From Coprinellus micaceus (taxonomy: Eukaryota > Basidiomycota > Agaricomycetes > Agaricales > Psathyrellaceae), in NCBI GenBank assembly GCA_951394405.1, contig OX596344.1, positions 1,674,001 to 1,738,000 of the forward strand: a stretch of 64,000 bases of DNA, in the 5' to 3' direction. This document shows positions 42,202 through 53,405 of the stretch, piece after piece. A model generated the notes under the pieces. It searched no databases. It had not been told where the DNA came from and saw only the letters and a list, made by a program, of their open reading frames with translations. Position 1 is the stretch's first letter. Each line of letters opens with the position of its first letter. The position numbers and the translations under genes are program-made.

Positions 42202-43169
42202 GTACTTCACACTCCCCCACTTGTCTAATTGGACTCCATTGGAGTCCAGCCACCCCATTGGGTATCCAGCCTGGGGGGGCTGGGGTCCATTGGAGTCCAG
42301 TGGAAACCCAATGAACCCCAACCAAGTCTAGCCCACCCCAGCCCACTCCAATTGGACTCCAACCCAAGTCCAACCAAGTCCAACCAACTCTGTCCAGACT
42401 CCAGGGTGAAATGTTTGGTAGTGATTGGACTTCAACTAGACTCCAATTGGAGTCCAAGGAGACACTAGCCACATCTGTCTTTTATGCAACTGTAGGCTGT
42501 GTGAGAAATCATTATCTTTCCCACAGTTGTCACAAGTTATCATCACACTCATATCAGACCCCCTGAACGCCAATATAGTAACTGAATCAAATTACCAGGC
42601 TTTAGATTTTAGATCAGCCCTGACATCATATCTCATAAACAGGTAAGATAGGATTTTTTTCAGTGTTTTTCCAGATTTTTCCAGAATTAATGTGGCGGAA
42701 TAAGGTTACATGTCAAATTTGTCATAATAATTATGATGTCATATTTCCCAAACAAGAATGATGGGAATATTTTCGGTAATTTTCCCGATTTTTCCGGAAT
42801 TAATGTGACAGAATGATATCATATGTCAAAATAGCACAGCCACAGTTTCCCATACCCATGCTCTTGCCCCACTTGGGTCATGGGTCCCCACTGGAACTCC
42901 ATTGGAGTCCAATGACATTTTGTCTAATGGACCCCAAATTGCAACCCCAATGGTGTCTTGTGAGTCTAGGCTGGGGAAACTGTTATTTTTGGTCCAATTA
43001 GAGTCCAATGTGTGAATTTTGGGTGGTAGATTGGGGTTGGTTGGGGTGGGCTAGGCCCAATGGCATAGAATTTGGGGGGCAGTCTACCCAACAACCTCAA
43101 TTGGACTCCAATGGACCCCATTGGATACCCAATGGAGTCCAATTAGAGAAGTGGGGCACAGTAAAGTAC
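42202..43169. mobile_element. Fold-back element I
   Basis: The ends are GTACTTCACACTCCCCCACT on the left and, read inward, GTACTTTACTGTGCCCCACT on the right. Inside both ends lie long inverted runs of TTGGACTCCATTGGAGTCCA-like units, themselves palindromic. The middle is AT-rich with FITTTCCxGATTTTTCC-like pieces and no coding frame. The left flank is the decayed integrase gene, the right flank is LINE reverse-transcriptase sequence, so the two sides are not one target. Its ends match fold-back element II at 51,409. Confidence 0.6.
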
Positions 43170-43613
43170 TCCCCATAGAGGTCCATCATCCTAGATCCTG
43201 GAGTGTTTTCGACCGCACATGGCTCAAACTTCTCTGTTAGTTTGGGCAGACCCCTAAGGGTCTGGCCTATAGCATCCTTTATGCGGCTGCGGTTCACCAG
43301 GGAGAGGTGACAAGCGGCCCCGTAGTGGGGAGAGGCACTACCCCTGTGTTCCTCTGGTAAGAGAGAACGTAGGGGGTGAGTGTCAGATAGTGTCGCCGTC
43401 CGGAACACAGCACACTGTGAGAGCTTCCGAAGGTGAAGATGAATGGGTGGGAGGCCTGCAAGGCACTCCACTCCCCCAGTAGGAGACGTATGAAATGCTC
43501 CTATTATCCAGCATGCTGCTTTACGCTGCATGGAGGTTAGAATTGTGAGTGCGCCTTGAATCTTGGCGCCCTCATAATACCACAGCCTGTGCCCGTACAT
43601 GCAGATGGGAATC
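43170..43613 (-). pseudogene. LINE fragment (C-terminal part of reverse transcriptase)
   Basis: The minus strand encodes MYGHRLWYYEGAKIQGALTI...RKAACWIIGAFHTSPTGGVECLAGLPPIHLHLRKLSQ...NTPGSRMMDLYG, colinear with the thumb/connection part of the plus-strand LINE at 44,809 and 53,406. It stops at fold-back element I on one side and at the poly-A tail of another LINE on the other. Confidence 0.75.
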
Positions 43614-44808
43614 TTTTTTTTTTTTTTTTTTGAAATCAGGTTTTGTATTCTGGGGCACGATGGCAGTCCGGTTGCTATCAGACATACAAAGAGAGCGCGA
43701 GCGTCACTAACTAAGTACTACAGCATTTATGAGAAGTAAAATTTTGACAATTTGGAGACGCCCGGCGCTTGAGGTTTTACCCCCAACCAGCAGACAGACA
43801 ATGAAAGGCCTTGCGGCACTAACAGATCGGTATATCGAGTCGGCATTCCCACCCAGCCCAGTCCAATCCCCACCAGTACCAGTCCACCACAAGGTGTTAT
43901 GGGCCCCAGGGGCACGCCTTCCCTGCCCCCGAACGGTGTCCCTCACGGTAACCGCGCTTCGGGTACCCCTCATCCACATCAGTTGCAAGGACTGACATGT
44001 CGGGGTACCTACCCAATTCCCTTCACGCAAGACCTTTAACCAGCAGAGGCCAGTCCAAACCAGGTGGGGCCGCGTCCTCTCAACCATCCCCCCGTGGGGC
44101 GTATTGGAATCCAAAGGCGAACGCCTTTGGATTATCCTCTAAAAACCAAACGAGTTCTCGCACAAAGCGGGGATCCCGATCGTATGTTTGCAGTACACCG
44201 CACTGTGTAAAGATATGGTGCCGAGTTTGCACCGGACAGCCGCATTCACATTCGTGATTGTCATGGCCAGGTATGCGGAACCGGGAGTAGTACTCTCCAG
44301 TAGGCGCGTGGTTGAGGATGGCTCTGCACATACGTGCACAGAGCGCATTACTCTCATTAACATGTCGGAGCCACACTCCCCTGTTGGAGTATGTTGGACG
44401 AATTGGCTTCCCCTTGGGGTCGCGCAGCACCATGAACTGGTGCCCTAGATAGTCTGGGTTGCGTGCCTGAGTAGCCCACGCGTCCAGTGCAGAATCGGCG
44501 ACATGCTTGCGCACGCTGTCGAGAGAAGTAGCGGGTCTCACCCCTGCAGGAGTGGGAGGGAGGCTCCGCGCGTGCAAATGAGCACGATGTTGGAGACCCC
44601 ATTTCAATTTAGAAGGGGTCTCGATGAAATCCACCCGTCTGTCCGCCTTGGCGGCAAACCAGGTGCGGAGGGCCTTACAGGTTGCAAGCGAAAATTCCTG
44701 GCCCGAATGGATCCCCAGATCAACTGCTCTCTTAGCCATGGCCAGAGAGTCAGTAAATATCGCAATCCGATCGCAGTCTTCTAGGGCCGTAGCCCTGGTT
44801 AAAGACAA
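43614..44808 (-). mobile_element. 5'-truncated LINE: RNase H domain, 3' UTR and poly-A tail
   Basis: The minus strand encodes RATALEDCDRIAIFTDSLAMAKRAVD...HVADSALDAWATQARNPDYLGHQF...HECECGCPVQTRHHIFTQC...FGFQYAPRGDG and stops at 44,080. A 450-bp 3' UTR follows, ending in CCCCAGAATACAAAACCTGATTTC and an A18 tail (seen as T43614-43631). The insertion lies inside the LINE fragment at 43,170. The RNase H acid residues and a CxC...H...C zinc-like cluster are kept. The 5' end abuts a plus-strand LINE. Confidence 0.78.
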
Positions 44809-47228
44809 GTGTTGTTGCTTTCGACATCGTCCAGTTCTTCCCGTCTATCAACCACGAGTTCCTACTCGAGGTACTTCGGAAACAAGGATTCCACCCTATG
44901 GTGGTGACCTTCTTTCAATCATACCTGGTGGAGCGCCATACTTCGTATGTATGGAATGGCTCTACTTCGGAACCTTTCAGGGCGGACGTAGGGGTGGGAC
45001 AGGGCTCTGCCCTCTCACCTGTACTATCTGCCCTCGTCATAGCTCCAATAATGAAGCTGTTTCGATTGAGGCCAGAGGGGAAACTCACTACCTTAATCTC
45101 ATACGTGGACGATGGTACCATCATTGTCCAATCTCGCGATATCGAGGAGAACTGTGTGCATCTCTATCATGCATACCAGTGCCTATTTGATATGTTTACA
45201 AAGGCAGGGCTCGTCTTGGAACACGACAAGACAGAACTCTTCCACTTCTCCAAGGGCCATACGGACTTCCGCATGCCCCTTGACCTCGGATATGCCCCCT
45301 TCACAGGGGACACCCCTCTGAAACCCAAGCAGTATTGGCGCTACTTGGGCTTCTTCTTCGACCGGTTCTTGTCCTTTAAAGAACACATCCGGTACTATTC
45401 GACCAAGGCTCTCACAACCGTAATGGCAATGAGAATGCTTGGGAACTCCACTCGAGGGCTCTCGCCCAAGAACAAACGCATCCTGTTCTGTGTGTGCGTG
45501 ATTCTGATTTGCACGTACGGACACAGATTGTGGTACTATGAGGGCGCCAAGATCCAAGGCGCACTCAAAATTCTAACCTCCATGCAGCGTAAAGCAGCAT
45601 GTTGGATAATAGGAGCGTTTCGTACGTCTCCTACTGGGGGAGTGGAGTGCCTTGCAGGCCTCCCACCCATTCGCCTTCACCTTCGGAAACTGTCACAGCG
45701 TGCTGTGTTCCGAATGGTGACACTATCGGACACACACCCACTGCGTTCCCTCCTACCAGAGGAACCCAGAGGGAGTGCCTCTCCCCATTATGGGGCCGCC
45801 TGTTACCTTTCCCCGGTGAATCGCGGCCGCGTAAAGGACGCTATAGGTCAGACCCTCAGGGGACTGCCCAAACTCACGGAGAAATTCGAGCCATGTGCGG
45901 TCGAAAATACTCCAGGATCCAGGATGATGGACCTCTATGGGGCCCAGGTCCATTTCAACAGTTTCCAGCGGTACGGCGAAGATATCTTCGAACGACGCTG
46001 ACAGGAACTGAACACTCTATGGAACTCGCTGAGTACCAACAATCGAACGGTGTGCATGGGGGTGGACGCGTCTGTCCCCAAGACCACCAGGCATAATGTG
46101 ACCGCGGCCTACGTATACGAAGGTCTAGGCAACCAACGGAGCAAGGGAGTGACAGTGGCAGGACGCGTCCTGTCGTCGGACGCCGAGCTCCTAGCGATTC
46201 GCATGGCAGTTGGAAGGGCTACGGCCCTAGAAGACTGCGATCGGATTGCGATATTCACTGACTCTCTGGCCATGGCTAAGAGAGCAGTTGATCCGGGGAT
46301 CCATTCAGGCCAGGCATTTTCGCTTGCAACCTGTAAGGCCCTCCGCACCTGGTTTGCCGCCAAGGCGGACAGACAGGTGGATTTCATTGAGACCCCTTCA
46401 AAGCTGAAGTGGGGTCTTCAACATCATGCTCATTTGCATGCGCGGAGCCTCCCTCCTACTCCGGCAGGAGTGAGACCCGCTACCTCTCTTGACAGCGTGC
46501 GCAAGCATGTTGCCGATTCCACACTGGACGTGTGGGCTACTCAGGCACACAACCCAGACTATCTAGGGCACCAGTTCATGGTGCTGCGCGACCCCAAGGG
46601 GAAGCCAACCCGTCCGACATACTCCAATGGGGGAGTGTGGCTCCGACATGTTAATGAGAGTAATGCGCTCTGTGCACGTATGTGCAGAGCCATCCTCAAC
46701 CACGCGCCTACTGGAGAGTACTACTCCCGGTTCCGCATACCTGGCCATGACAATCACGAATGTGAATGCGGCTGTCCGGTGCAAACTCGGCACCATATTT
46801 TCACGCAGTGCGGTGTACTGCAAACATACGATCGGGATCCCCGCTTTGTGCGAGAACTCATTTGGTTTTTAGAGGATAATCCAAAGGCATTCGCCTTTGG
46901 ATTCCAATACGCCCCACGGGGGGATGGTTGAGAGGACGCGGCCTCGCCTGGTTTGGACTGGCCTCTGCTGGTTAAAGGTCTCGCGTGAAGGGAATTGGGT
47001 AGGTACCCCGACATGTCAGTCCTTGCAACTGATGTGGATGAGGGGTACCTGAAGCGCGGTTACCGTGAGGGACACCGTTTGGGGGCAGGCAAGGCGTGCA
47101 CCCGGGGCCCATAACACCTTGTGGCGGACTGGTACTGGTGGGGATTGGACTGGATTGGGTGGGAATGCTGACTCAATATACTGATCTGTTAGTGCCGCAA
47201 GGCCTTTCATCGTCGGTCTGCTGGTTGA
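44809..47228 (+). mobile_element. LINE fragment: reverse transcriptase, RNase H, partial 3' UTR
   Basis: The plus strand encodes RT from FDIVQFFPSINHEFLLEVL through GQGSALSPVLSALVIAP and the catalytic YVDDG to MMDLYGAQVHFNSFQRYGEDIFERR. A TGA at about 46,001 interrupts the frame. RNase H follows in another frame, ending at 46,931: MGVDASVPKTTRHNVTAAYVYEG, SDAELLAIRMAVG, IAIFTDSLAMAKR, and the Cys/His cluster CECGCPVQTRHHIFTQC. About 300 bp of 3' UTR remain; there is no poly-A tail. The N-terminal RT, endonuclease and ORF1 are missing. At 47,228 it meets an oppositely oriented LINE 5' part. Confidence 0.75.
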
Positions 47229-48764
47229 GGTCTCGACGGTAGGTTGGGCGAAGGACGTCCAATCTCTTATTTACGTAGGCCATGACACGCGGACGTGTCT
47301 CAGGCTCGGTGGGAGGGACCATACAGGTCCACTTAGGATGACGGGGAGAACCCCATACTTCCGTACCTTCCTTATCATGCGCAGAAGGGGCGTGCCGAAT
47401 GAGCCTCCACGGAGGCTCTTGTAAGAGAACGATATCCAACGATTTACATGGAGTTTCGAGTAATACAACGAGAGAGTCCCAAGACTTCGCAACATTGAAA
47501 GAAAGAACCCTAATCTTCCGTAATGTTGTACTAGACATTAGGAAGGACTGGGTTAGATTGAAGCTGTCCACAATCTTGACGATCACGTACCTGCTTGTTG
47601 AGAGCGTCGATCTGGCCGCGGTTGAACCTCGCGTACCAGAACGGACATTTCGACGACTCAGCGTCGTGGCCTTCCTTCCTGCAGTTGAGACAACGTACAC
47701 GATGGGGGCAGACTTTGATCTCCTCCGGGGTGGGGGGGATCGGCTTAGGGAGTTGCTTGGGCTTGCCCTTGCAACAGCTCGCGTGGTGGCGATGCTCATC
47801 CCAAGTATGAGACTTGCCGCAGATGGGGCACCTGCGACGGGTCCGGCACATGAAGTCAGCATGTCCCCATTTGCAACAATTCTTGCAGAAGGGGACGCCG
47901 GGTTGATGAGGAGTGGACCTGATGAGGCACTTCCTGCCGAGGATGTTGATGGTCTTGTTGTTCAAGGCCTTCGTGCGGGTCCCTGCTTGGGAGTCCCAGA
48001 TGTTGAAGTAGACGGTCACCGATGTGGAGGCCTTCGACTCGGAGTTGATCACCCGGGGACGGGCAGTCGGAATATAGTGCTCGCTCAAGTGTGAAGCCTC
48101 GAACGCACTGTCAATGTCAGAGTAAACCGTTAGGTTGCCCCCGACCTTGTATTTTGGAACACCATGTATCGCGAGATAGCTGGTGGACTGCGGAAGCCCG
48201 ACCCACAGATTGCGGGACCAGGCTGGAAGGACTTGGGTGATCCAACCGCGCGCACGGCATTTAAGTCACGCTTGTTTGGAACATCCGTTGTTCTGAGACT
48301 CCAACCCCCATAGGCCTGACTGCCTGAGAGGACTCGGAGCTCTGATCCAGCACGTTGAAGGATGTCGTTCATCCCCCTCATGACGAACGCGCCGTCAATC
48401 TTGGGAATCTGACCATCCTTCTCGTTGAAGAGGACCATGATCTGCGTGCGAGGCGGACCCTTGGTCGTAGATGCGGGGATAACCGTCTTCTTCTTCTTCT
48501 GCTTCTTCCCGCTCGAGACGGGGCCAGCAGAGATCGGAGGAGGGTTAGCCTGGGGTAGGGGAGGTACAGGGCCGCCGTTGATAACCTTGGCGATCTGCAT
48601 TGGAGTTAAATCAGGTCGAGCCCGCCCCCAGGTGGCAGCAGCCTCGACGTAGTTCATTTTCGTCTTGCCCCCCTTGGGAACGACGTTCCACGGCCTGAGG
48701 GCCGAGGGTTTAGGAATAGGCTTCTTGGGGCCGACCGGGAGGCCGACTCTCTGGAAGGGGACGG
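47229..48764 (-). pseudogene. LINE 5' part: ORF1 (zinc-knuckle) and start of endonuclease
   Basis: On the minus strand ORF1 runs from beyond 48,657 (MNYVEAAATWGRARPDLTPMQIAKVI), shifts frame near 48,130, then carries three CCHC-like knuckles (CKNCCKWGHADFMC; CPICGKSHTWDEH; CLNCRKEGHDAESSKC), and ends at 47,531 in SNPVLPNV. ORF2 follows: SSTTLRKIRVLSFNVAKS...DIVLLQEPPWRLI, the N-terminus of an APE-type endonuclease, ending at VLRPTYRRDL where another LINE begins. The right side is cut by a copia LTR at 48,765. Confidence 0.75.
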
Positions 48765-49043
48765 TGTAGAAAGTGTAACTGGGGGCAGGGACACTGAAGC
48801 CTCTAGGTCAGAGTACTGAACTATTGATATTGGGGCATACTGCTACTCACCTGAAGCCTCTAGGTCAGAGTACTGAACTAAGGGGCCTCAGGGCAATACA
48901 TGTAGTGTTGATACACAGGAATCAGGTCACATGATGCTAGATGATCAAGATATGATAACTAAGTCCGATTAGATCAAGATAACTGATGAAGGCGAAGATC
49001 ATGATGGATAAGGGTGGAGTCACCAAGTCACCAAGTTCCAACA
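48765..49043 (-). repeat. copia 3' LTR
   Basis: 279 bp on the minus strand, starting (minus strand) TGTTGGAACTTGGTGACTTG and ending near CAGTTACACTTTCTACA. It matches the 310-bp LTR at 60,141. A 27-bp motif (GAAGCCTCTAGGTCAGAGTACTGAACT) is present twice inside, about 54 bp apart. It borders LINE ORF1 on the left. Confidence 0.75.
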
Positions 49044-49087
49044 CACTCCCTTGACTGAGACTCACTCCCTTCAGTCAACACACTCCC

Positions 49088-51403
49088 TTAATCTGCACGG
49101 AGTCCAAGTCGTTCTCGTGCAAGTCGGATGGCTGGAAGAGGAAGGGCCTTGGTGAGGCAGTCTGCAGGCTGCTCAGTGCCCTTGATGTGAACAGGGGCAA
49201 TGGTACCAGCTTCCACAATGTCTCGCAGCCAGAAGAACCGCAGATCCAGGTGCTTCATGCGTCCAAAGTGCTCGGGGTTCTTGCTGACACTGATAGTGGA
49301 CTGGTTGTCGATGTGGAGGGTGGATGGACCATGCTGGGGGAAGCCAAACTCGCCAAGGATGTTGCGCATCCATAGGATCTCCTTTCCAGCCTCAACTGCA
49401 ATCATGTACTCAGCCTCTGTGCTAGAGAGAGCGACAATGGTCTGCAGCTTGCTGGACCAGCTCACAGCACCTCCAGCCACAGTGGTGACATAACCACCGG
49501 TAGAGCGTCCAGAATCAAGGCAGTCACCATGGGAGGCGTCACAGTAGGTCTCAAATGTGACCGAGTCGACGCCTTTTCCACTGTAGGTGAGCTTGTAATC
49601 CATAGAGCCCTTGAGGTAGCGAAGGAGGTGCTTGAGAGCGGCCCAGTGACGAGGTCCTGGATTGGCGCTGAAGCGGCCAAGGAAGCCAACGGCGTAGGAG
49701 ATGTCAGGACGAGTCATGGTGGCAAGGTAGAGGATGGCACCAAGGATGCTGAGGTAGGGGATGCTGCGCATGAACTCAATCTCTTCCTGGGTGATAGGAC
49801 CCATGGACTTGGAGAGCTTGATCCCAGGAGGGAGAGGAGTGCCTACAGGGCTGCAGGACTCGAAACCGTAACGAGCAAGGATGTCGATGATGTACTGGCG
49901 CTGGGAGAGGGAGATGGACCGGTTGGGGCGATCCCTGATGACTTCAACACCAAGGATGAACTTGGTTTCACCCAAGTCACGCAGCTTGAACCGCTTGGAG
50001 AGCTCCTCCGCAGTTCGATCCAGTGCCTCCTTGCTCTTGGAGGCCAGAGTCACATCGTCAATGTAGACGGGGAGGATGATGCGGACGTCTCCATGAGCGT
50101 AGATGTAGACAGATCGGTCAGACTGGAGTTGAGTGAATCCCATGTCCAGAAGCGTTGCATGCAGCTTCTTGTTCCACTGCCTAGCACCTTGCTTGAGGCC
50201 ATACAGTGACTTCTTGAGCAGGCACACCATGTTGGGACCACCTTGGTGGAATCCCTCAGGCTGGCGCATGTAGATGACTTCGTCCAAGTCGCCGTTGGTG
50301 AAGGCAGAGGAGAAGTCGCAGGAACGAAGGTGCATGTCCTCGATCCCAGCAGCTGCAAGGGCATTACGAAAGGCAGCAGGACGGAAGGTGGGGGCGTAGG
50401 TCTCAGAGTAGTCAATCCCAGGACGTTGGCTGCAGCCCTTGGCCACAATACGACCCTTGAAGCGTTCGACTTTGCCGTCAGGAGTGCGTTTGGTCTTGAA
50501 GACCCAGCCAGAGGGGATGGCCTTGGCTCCAGGAGGCAGTTCAACAAGCTCCCAAGTCCCATTGCCTGTGAGGGTGAGGATCTCCTCGCATGCGGCAGCT
50601 TCCCAGTGCTGACTGTCAGGCCGAGCGAGGGCTTCCCTGTAGGTACGAGGGTCACCAGTGGCAGAGACACCTGCAAAGTCGTTGACTTCACCATATCCAC
50701 CCATGTCGTCATCACTCTCATCCTCAACGGCAGGACTTGGTTCCCTGGCTTCCCAGAGAGCTGGGGGAGCAGGGGCGAGTTGCGGTGCAAGGGCCCGGCC
50801 AAGGGCAGGGGCAGTGAGAGGACGAGGTGCGGGGGCAGCAAGAGGCGGTGCAGGTGCAGGTGCAGGAAGGGCAGGTGCAGGAGGAGGAGAGGGTGAGCGT
50901 TCAGATTCAGAGTCAGAATCACTGAGGCTAGCACCACGTCGAACCGGTTTGGCCACCTTCCACCACTCCCCTGGCTGCTTTGATTGCCGTCCTGTGCGTC
51001 TGACAGGCTGAGGGGCAGGACTCGCACCACGAAGCTGGGCAGGAGCAGGGGCAGGCGGTGGAGGAGCAGGCAGATTCAGAAGGGGGACTGGAACCGGTGA
51101 AGCACCTCGAGGTGCTGGGGGTGGCTCGATGTGAGCAGGTAGATGCACAGGCATCTGGGGAAGCTCAACGTCATCAGGAACCTCTGGGGACGCAGCAGGG
51201 GCGCCAGAGGGGATGGGAGCGGTGGGTGGTTGTCCAAGAAGATGGAGGAGGTTGTGGTCGATGGAGTTCTTCATCCTGAGACCAGGGAAGTAGCGTTCGT
51301 CGAACTCAGCACGTTCAGAGACAAAGAACTGCTTGGTGGTGGGATCGTAGAAGTTCCAGCCCTTGTAATCCGACGGATAGCCCACAAAGAGACACTTGCG
51401 CAT
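49088..51403 (-). CDS. Ty1/copia polyprotein, 3' part (RT and RNase H)
   Basis: An open frame of 771 residues, 5'-truncated by fold-back element II just after the integrase (frame starts MRKCLFVGYPSDYKGWNFYD). A Pro/Ala-rich spacer of about 200 residues (APAPAQLRGASPAPQPVRR) leads into reverse transcriptase (WELVELPPGAKAIPSGWVFK, RDMxx-like core, PVYIDDVTL as catalytic site) and RNase H (TYCDASHGDCLDSGRSTGGYV, STEAEYMIA, HIDNQSTI). The end reads ADCLTKALPLPAIRLARERLGLRAD. Three copies of AAGGGAGTG between the stop and the LTR are candidate polypurine tracts. The frame is clean but the element lacks gag, protease and integrase. Confidence 0.82.
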   Translation of the reverse strand: MRKCLFVGYPSDYKGWNFYDPTTKQFFVSERAEFDERYFPGLRMKNSIDHNLLHLLGQPPTAPIPSGAPAASPEVPDDVELPQMPVHLPAHIEPPPAPRGASPVPVPLLNLPAPPPPAPAPAQLRGASPAPQPVRRTGRQSKQPGEWWKVAKPVRRGASLSDSDSESERSPSPPPAPALPAPAPAPPLAAPAPRPLTAPALGRALAPQLAPAPPALWEAREPSPAVEDESDDDMGGYGEVNDFAGVSATGDPRTYREALARPDSQHWEAAACEEILTLTGNGTWELVELPPGAKAIPSGWVFKTKRTPDGKVERFKGRIVAKGCSQRPGIDYSETYAPTFRPAAFRNALAAAGIEDMHLRSCDFSSAFTNGDLDEVIYMRQPEGFHQGGPNMVCLLKKSLYGLKQGARQWNKKLHATLLDMGFTQLQSDRSVYIYAHGDVRIILPVYIDDVTLASKSKEALDRTAEELSKRFKLRDLGETKFILGVEVIRDRPNRSISLSQRQYIIDILARYGFESCSPVGTPLPPGIKLSKSMGPITQEEIEFMRSIPYLSILGAILYLATMTRPDISYAVGFLGRFSANPGPRHWAALKHLLRYLKGSMDYKLTYSGKGVDSVTFETYCDASHGDCLDSGRSTGGYVTTVAGGAVSWSSKLQTIVALSSTEAEYMIAVEAGKEILWMRNILGEFGFPQHGPSTLHIDNQSTISVSKNPEHFGRMKHLDLRFFWLRDIVEAGTIAPVHIKGTEQPADCLTKALPLPAIRLARERLGLRAD

Positions 51404-51408
51404 GTGGG

Positions 51409-52626
51409 GAGTACTTTACACTCCCCCATTTTGCCTTTGGGAATCCAGTGGACATCCAGTGGACATTCTGGATGTCTACTGGACATTCACTGGCCTTTCT
51501 CTGCCAAATTTGCTCAAATTGTCCAGTGGTCGTCCAGTCAATGTCCTGTATCAGCCAAAATTTCACTGGATTGTCCAGTGGATACTGGACGGTCCAGGAT
51601 ACATATCCAGTGGATGTCCACCCCCTTAGATCCACTGGACATCCAGTGGAAGACCAATGATTTCCAGCCAATATCAGATATGTGGCTGTGCAATGTGGCT
51701 GTGCAAAATATTGAAGTAGTGTCATTGTGTGTCATTAATTCTGGAAAATTCATGAAAAATATGGAAAATATTCTGTTTGTATTTGTTTACTTGTATTTGT
51801 GTGTCCAGTCTGTGCAGGCCTTTTCATTTATGGTACTGGCCTGTTTCTTGGCATCCTCTGTCTACATTATAAGTACTAGTATTTCCACATCTGTAATGAA
51901 GTCAGGCTACATAAAACAGAAAGACAAAAGACAATCACTACAACAATATTTCTTAGAGTTGTCCAGCTTGACAACCTTTGGCGCTTGGAGAGCAAGAATG
52001 GTGCAGTGGAGGGTGGCAACAGTGTGACAACAGTGTGGCAACACATTGCCAGAAATCAACAAGGAAAGCTTGATAGTATACCATTGTAGAGCTGAGTCTT
52101 GTGTGTGAAAAGTGGGGGTGGCCCAAGTTCTCAAGCCCAGGCCCTAAAGTTGGCAGGGAGGAAAAACAAGACAGATTGAAAAGTATGAAATGGGACAAAG
52201 CTAAATTAAGGAAAGGAGATGCAATGAAAGATTGCTTTTATACTCTTTGTGGTTGTGTTATCTACAATTTGAGATACTTAGCACTCCAACCACCCAGCCA
52301 TGAATGCCATTGCCAGGTGATTCCATCAAAACCTCCACCCAGCAGGGTGGCATGATTTCAATGGACACATTAGAGGTGGCCCCTTGGAGTTGACCATTGG
52401 CAAATACTTTCTATTTGCAAAGTCCACTGGATGTCCAGTAGTCAAGCTGGAATCCACTGGACATTGACTGGACTGTTTGAGTGCTGAACTGGACACCACT
52501 GGATCTCACTGGATTCCACTGGACATTGACTGGACATCCACTGGATTTGCTAATGTCCACCGGATTCCACTGGATTTTACTGGTCTACTGGACATCCTGC
52601 AGGACATATGGGGGAGTGTAAAGTAC
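51409..52626. mobile_element. Fold-back element II
   Basis: Ends: GTACTTTACACTCCCCCATT (from 51,411) and, read inward from the right, GTACTTTACACTCCCCCATA. Subterminal zones on both sides consist of short palindrome-like units (CCAGTGGACATCCAGTGGA). The middle, about 51,690-52,410, is unique and without a convincing gene. The left flank is copia pol, cut in codon context (CATGTGGG), and the right flank is LINE endonuclease sequence. Ends match fold-back element I, internal repeats do not. Confidence 0.65.
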
Positions 52627-53405
52627 AGACTTGATATTCGCGTCAGCATGGGACACATACGTGGGTCCTGGATTGACAGGTGGGGAGTACTCCACACCCA
52701 GACGGGCTGCCGTTTCCAGCAGTAGGATAGCTGTGTCTCCGTGGTTTGGGACGGCATCGTCCCATTCCCTGGAGTGACAGTTGAGGTCCCCAGCCATGTA
52801 GTCCATGGTTGGGAGTGAATCTGCGCGGCGATCGAGTAAACGAATTGCTCGATGGTCGGCGTCTGAGTATACATTCATGAGGTGCATGGGCTCGTCGCCT
52901 GCGAACAGGGAGATAACCATTACATCTCGATCGTCGATGAGATCTCGACGGTAGGTTGGACGAAGAACATCCAATCTTTTATTTACATAGGCCATGACAC
53001 GCGGACGTGTCTCAGGCTCGGTGGGAGGGACCATGCAGGTCCACTTAGGATGGCGGGGTGAGCCCCATACCGCTGTACCTTCCTTGTTATGAGCAGAGGG
53101 AGCGTGGTGAATGAGCCTCCATGGAGGCTCCTGTAAAAAGACGATATCGAACGATTTACATTGCGATTCGAGGAGTACTACAAGGTCCTTAGGAGACTTA
53201 GCAATATTGAAAGACATAACCCTAATCTTCTGTAATGTTGTACTAGACATTAGGAAGGACTGGGTTAGATTGAAGCCGTCCACGATCTTGACGATCACGT
53301 ACCTGCTTGTTGAGAGCGTCGATCTGGGCGCGGTTGAACCTCACGTACCAGAACGGACATTTCGACAACTCGGCGTCGTGGCCATCCTTCCTGCAGTTGA
53401 GACAA
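52627..53405 (-). mobile_element. Inverted 5' segment of a LINE (ORF1 end and endonuclease)
   Basis: The minus strand encodes the ORF1 tail (CPFWYVRFNRAQIDALNKQ) and the APE-type endonuclease: IRVMSFNIAKS, VFLQEPPWRLI, RPRVMAYVNKRLDVLRPTYRRDLIDD, MAGDLNCHSREWDD, and NPGPTYVSHADANIKSV, where fold-back element II begins. It lies head to head with the plus-strand 3' part (53,406-55,899), with ORF1 knuckle sequence joined directly to RT sequence. Confidence 0.75.

Noticed and set aside
42210..42480. CRISPR-like array in fold-back element I
   Set aside because: The TCCAATTGGA units have no regular spacers, are self-complementary, and the organism is a fungus.
51690..52410. A gene in the unique core of fold-back element II
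   Set aside because: Frames are short and of low complexity; no transposase residues could be found.
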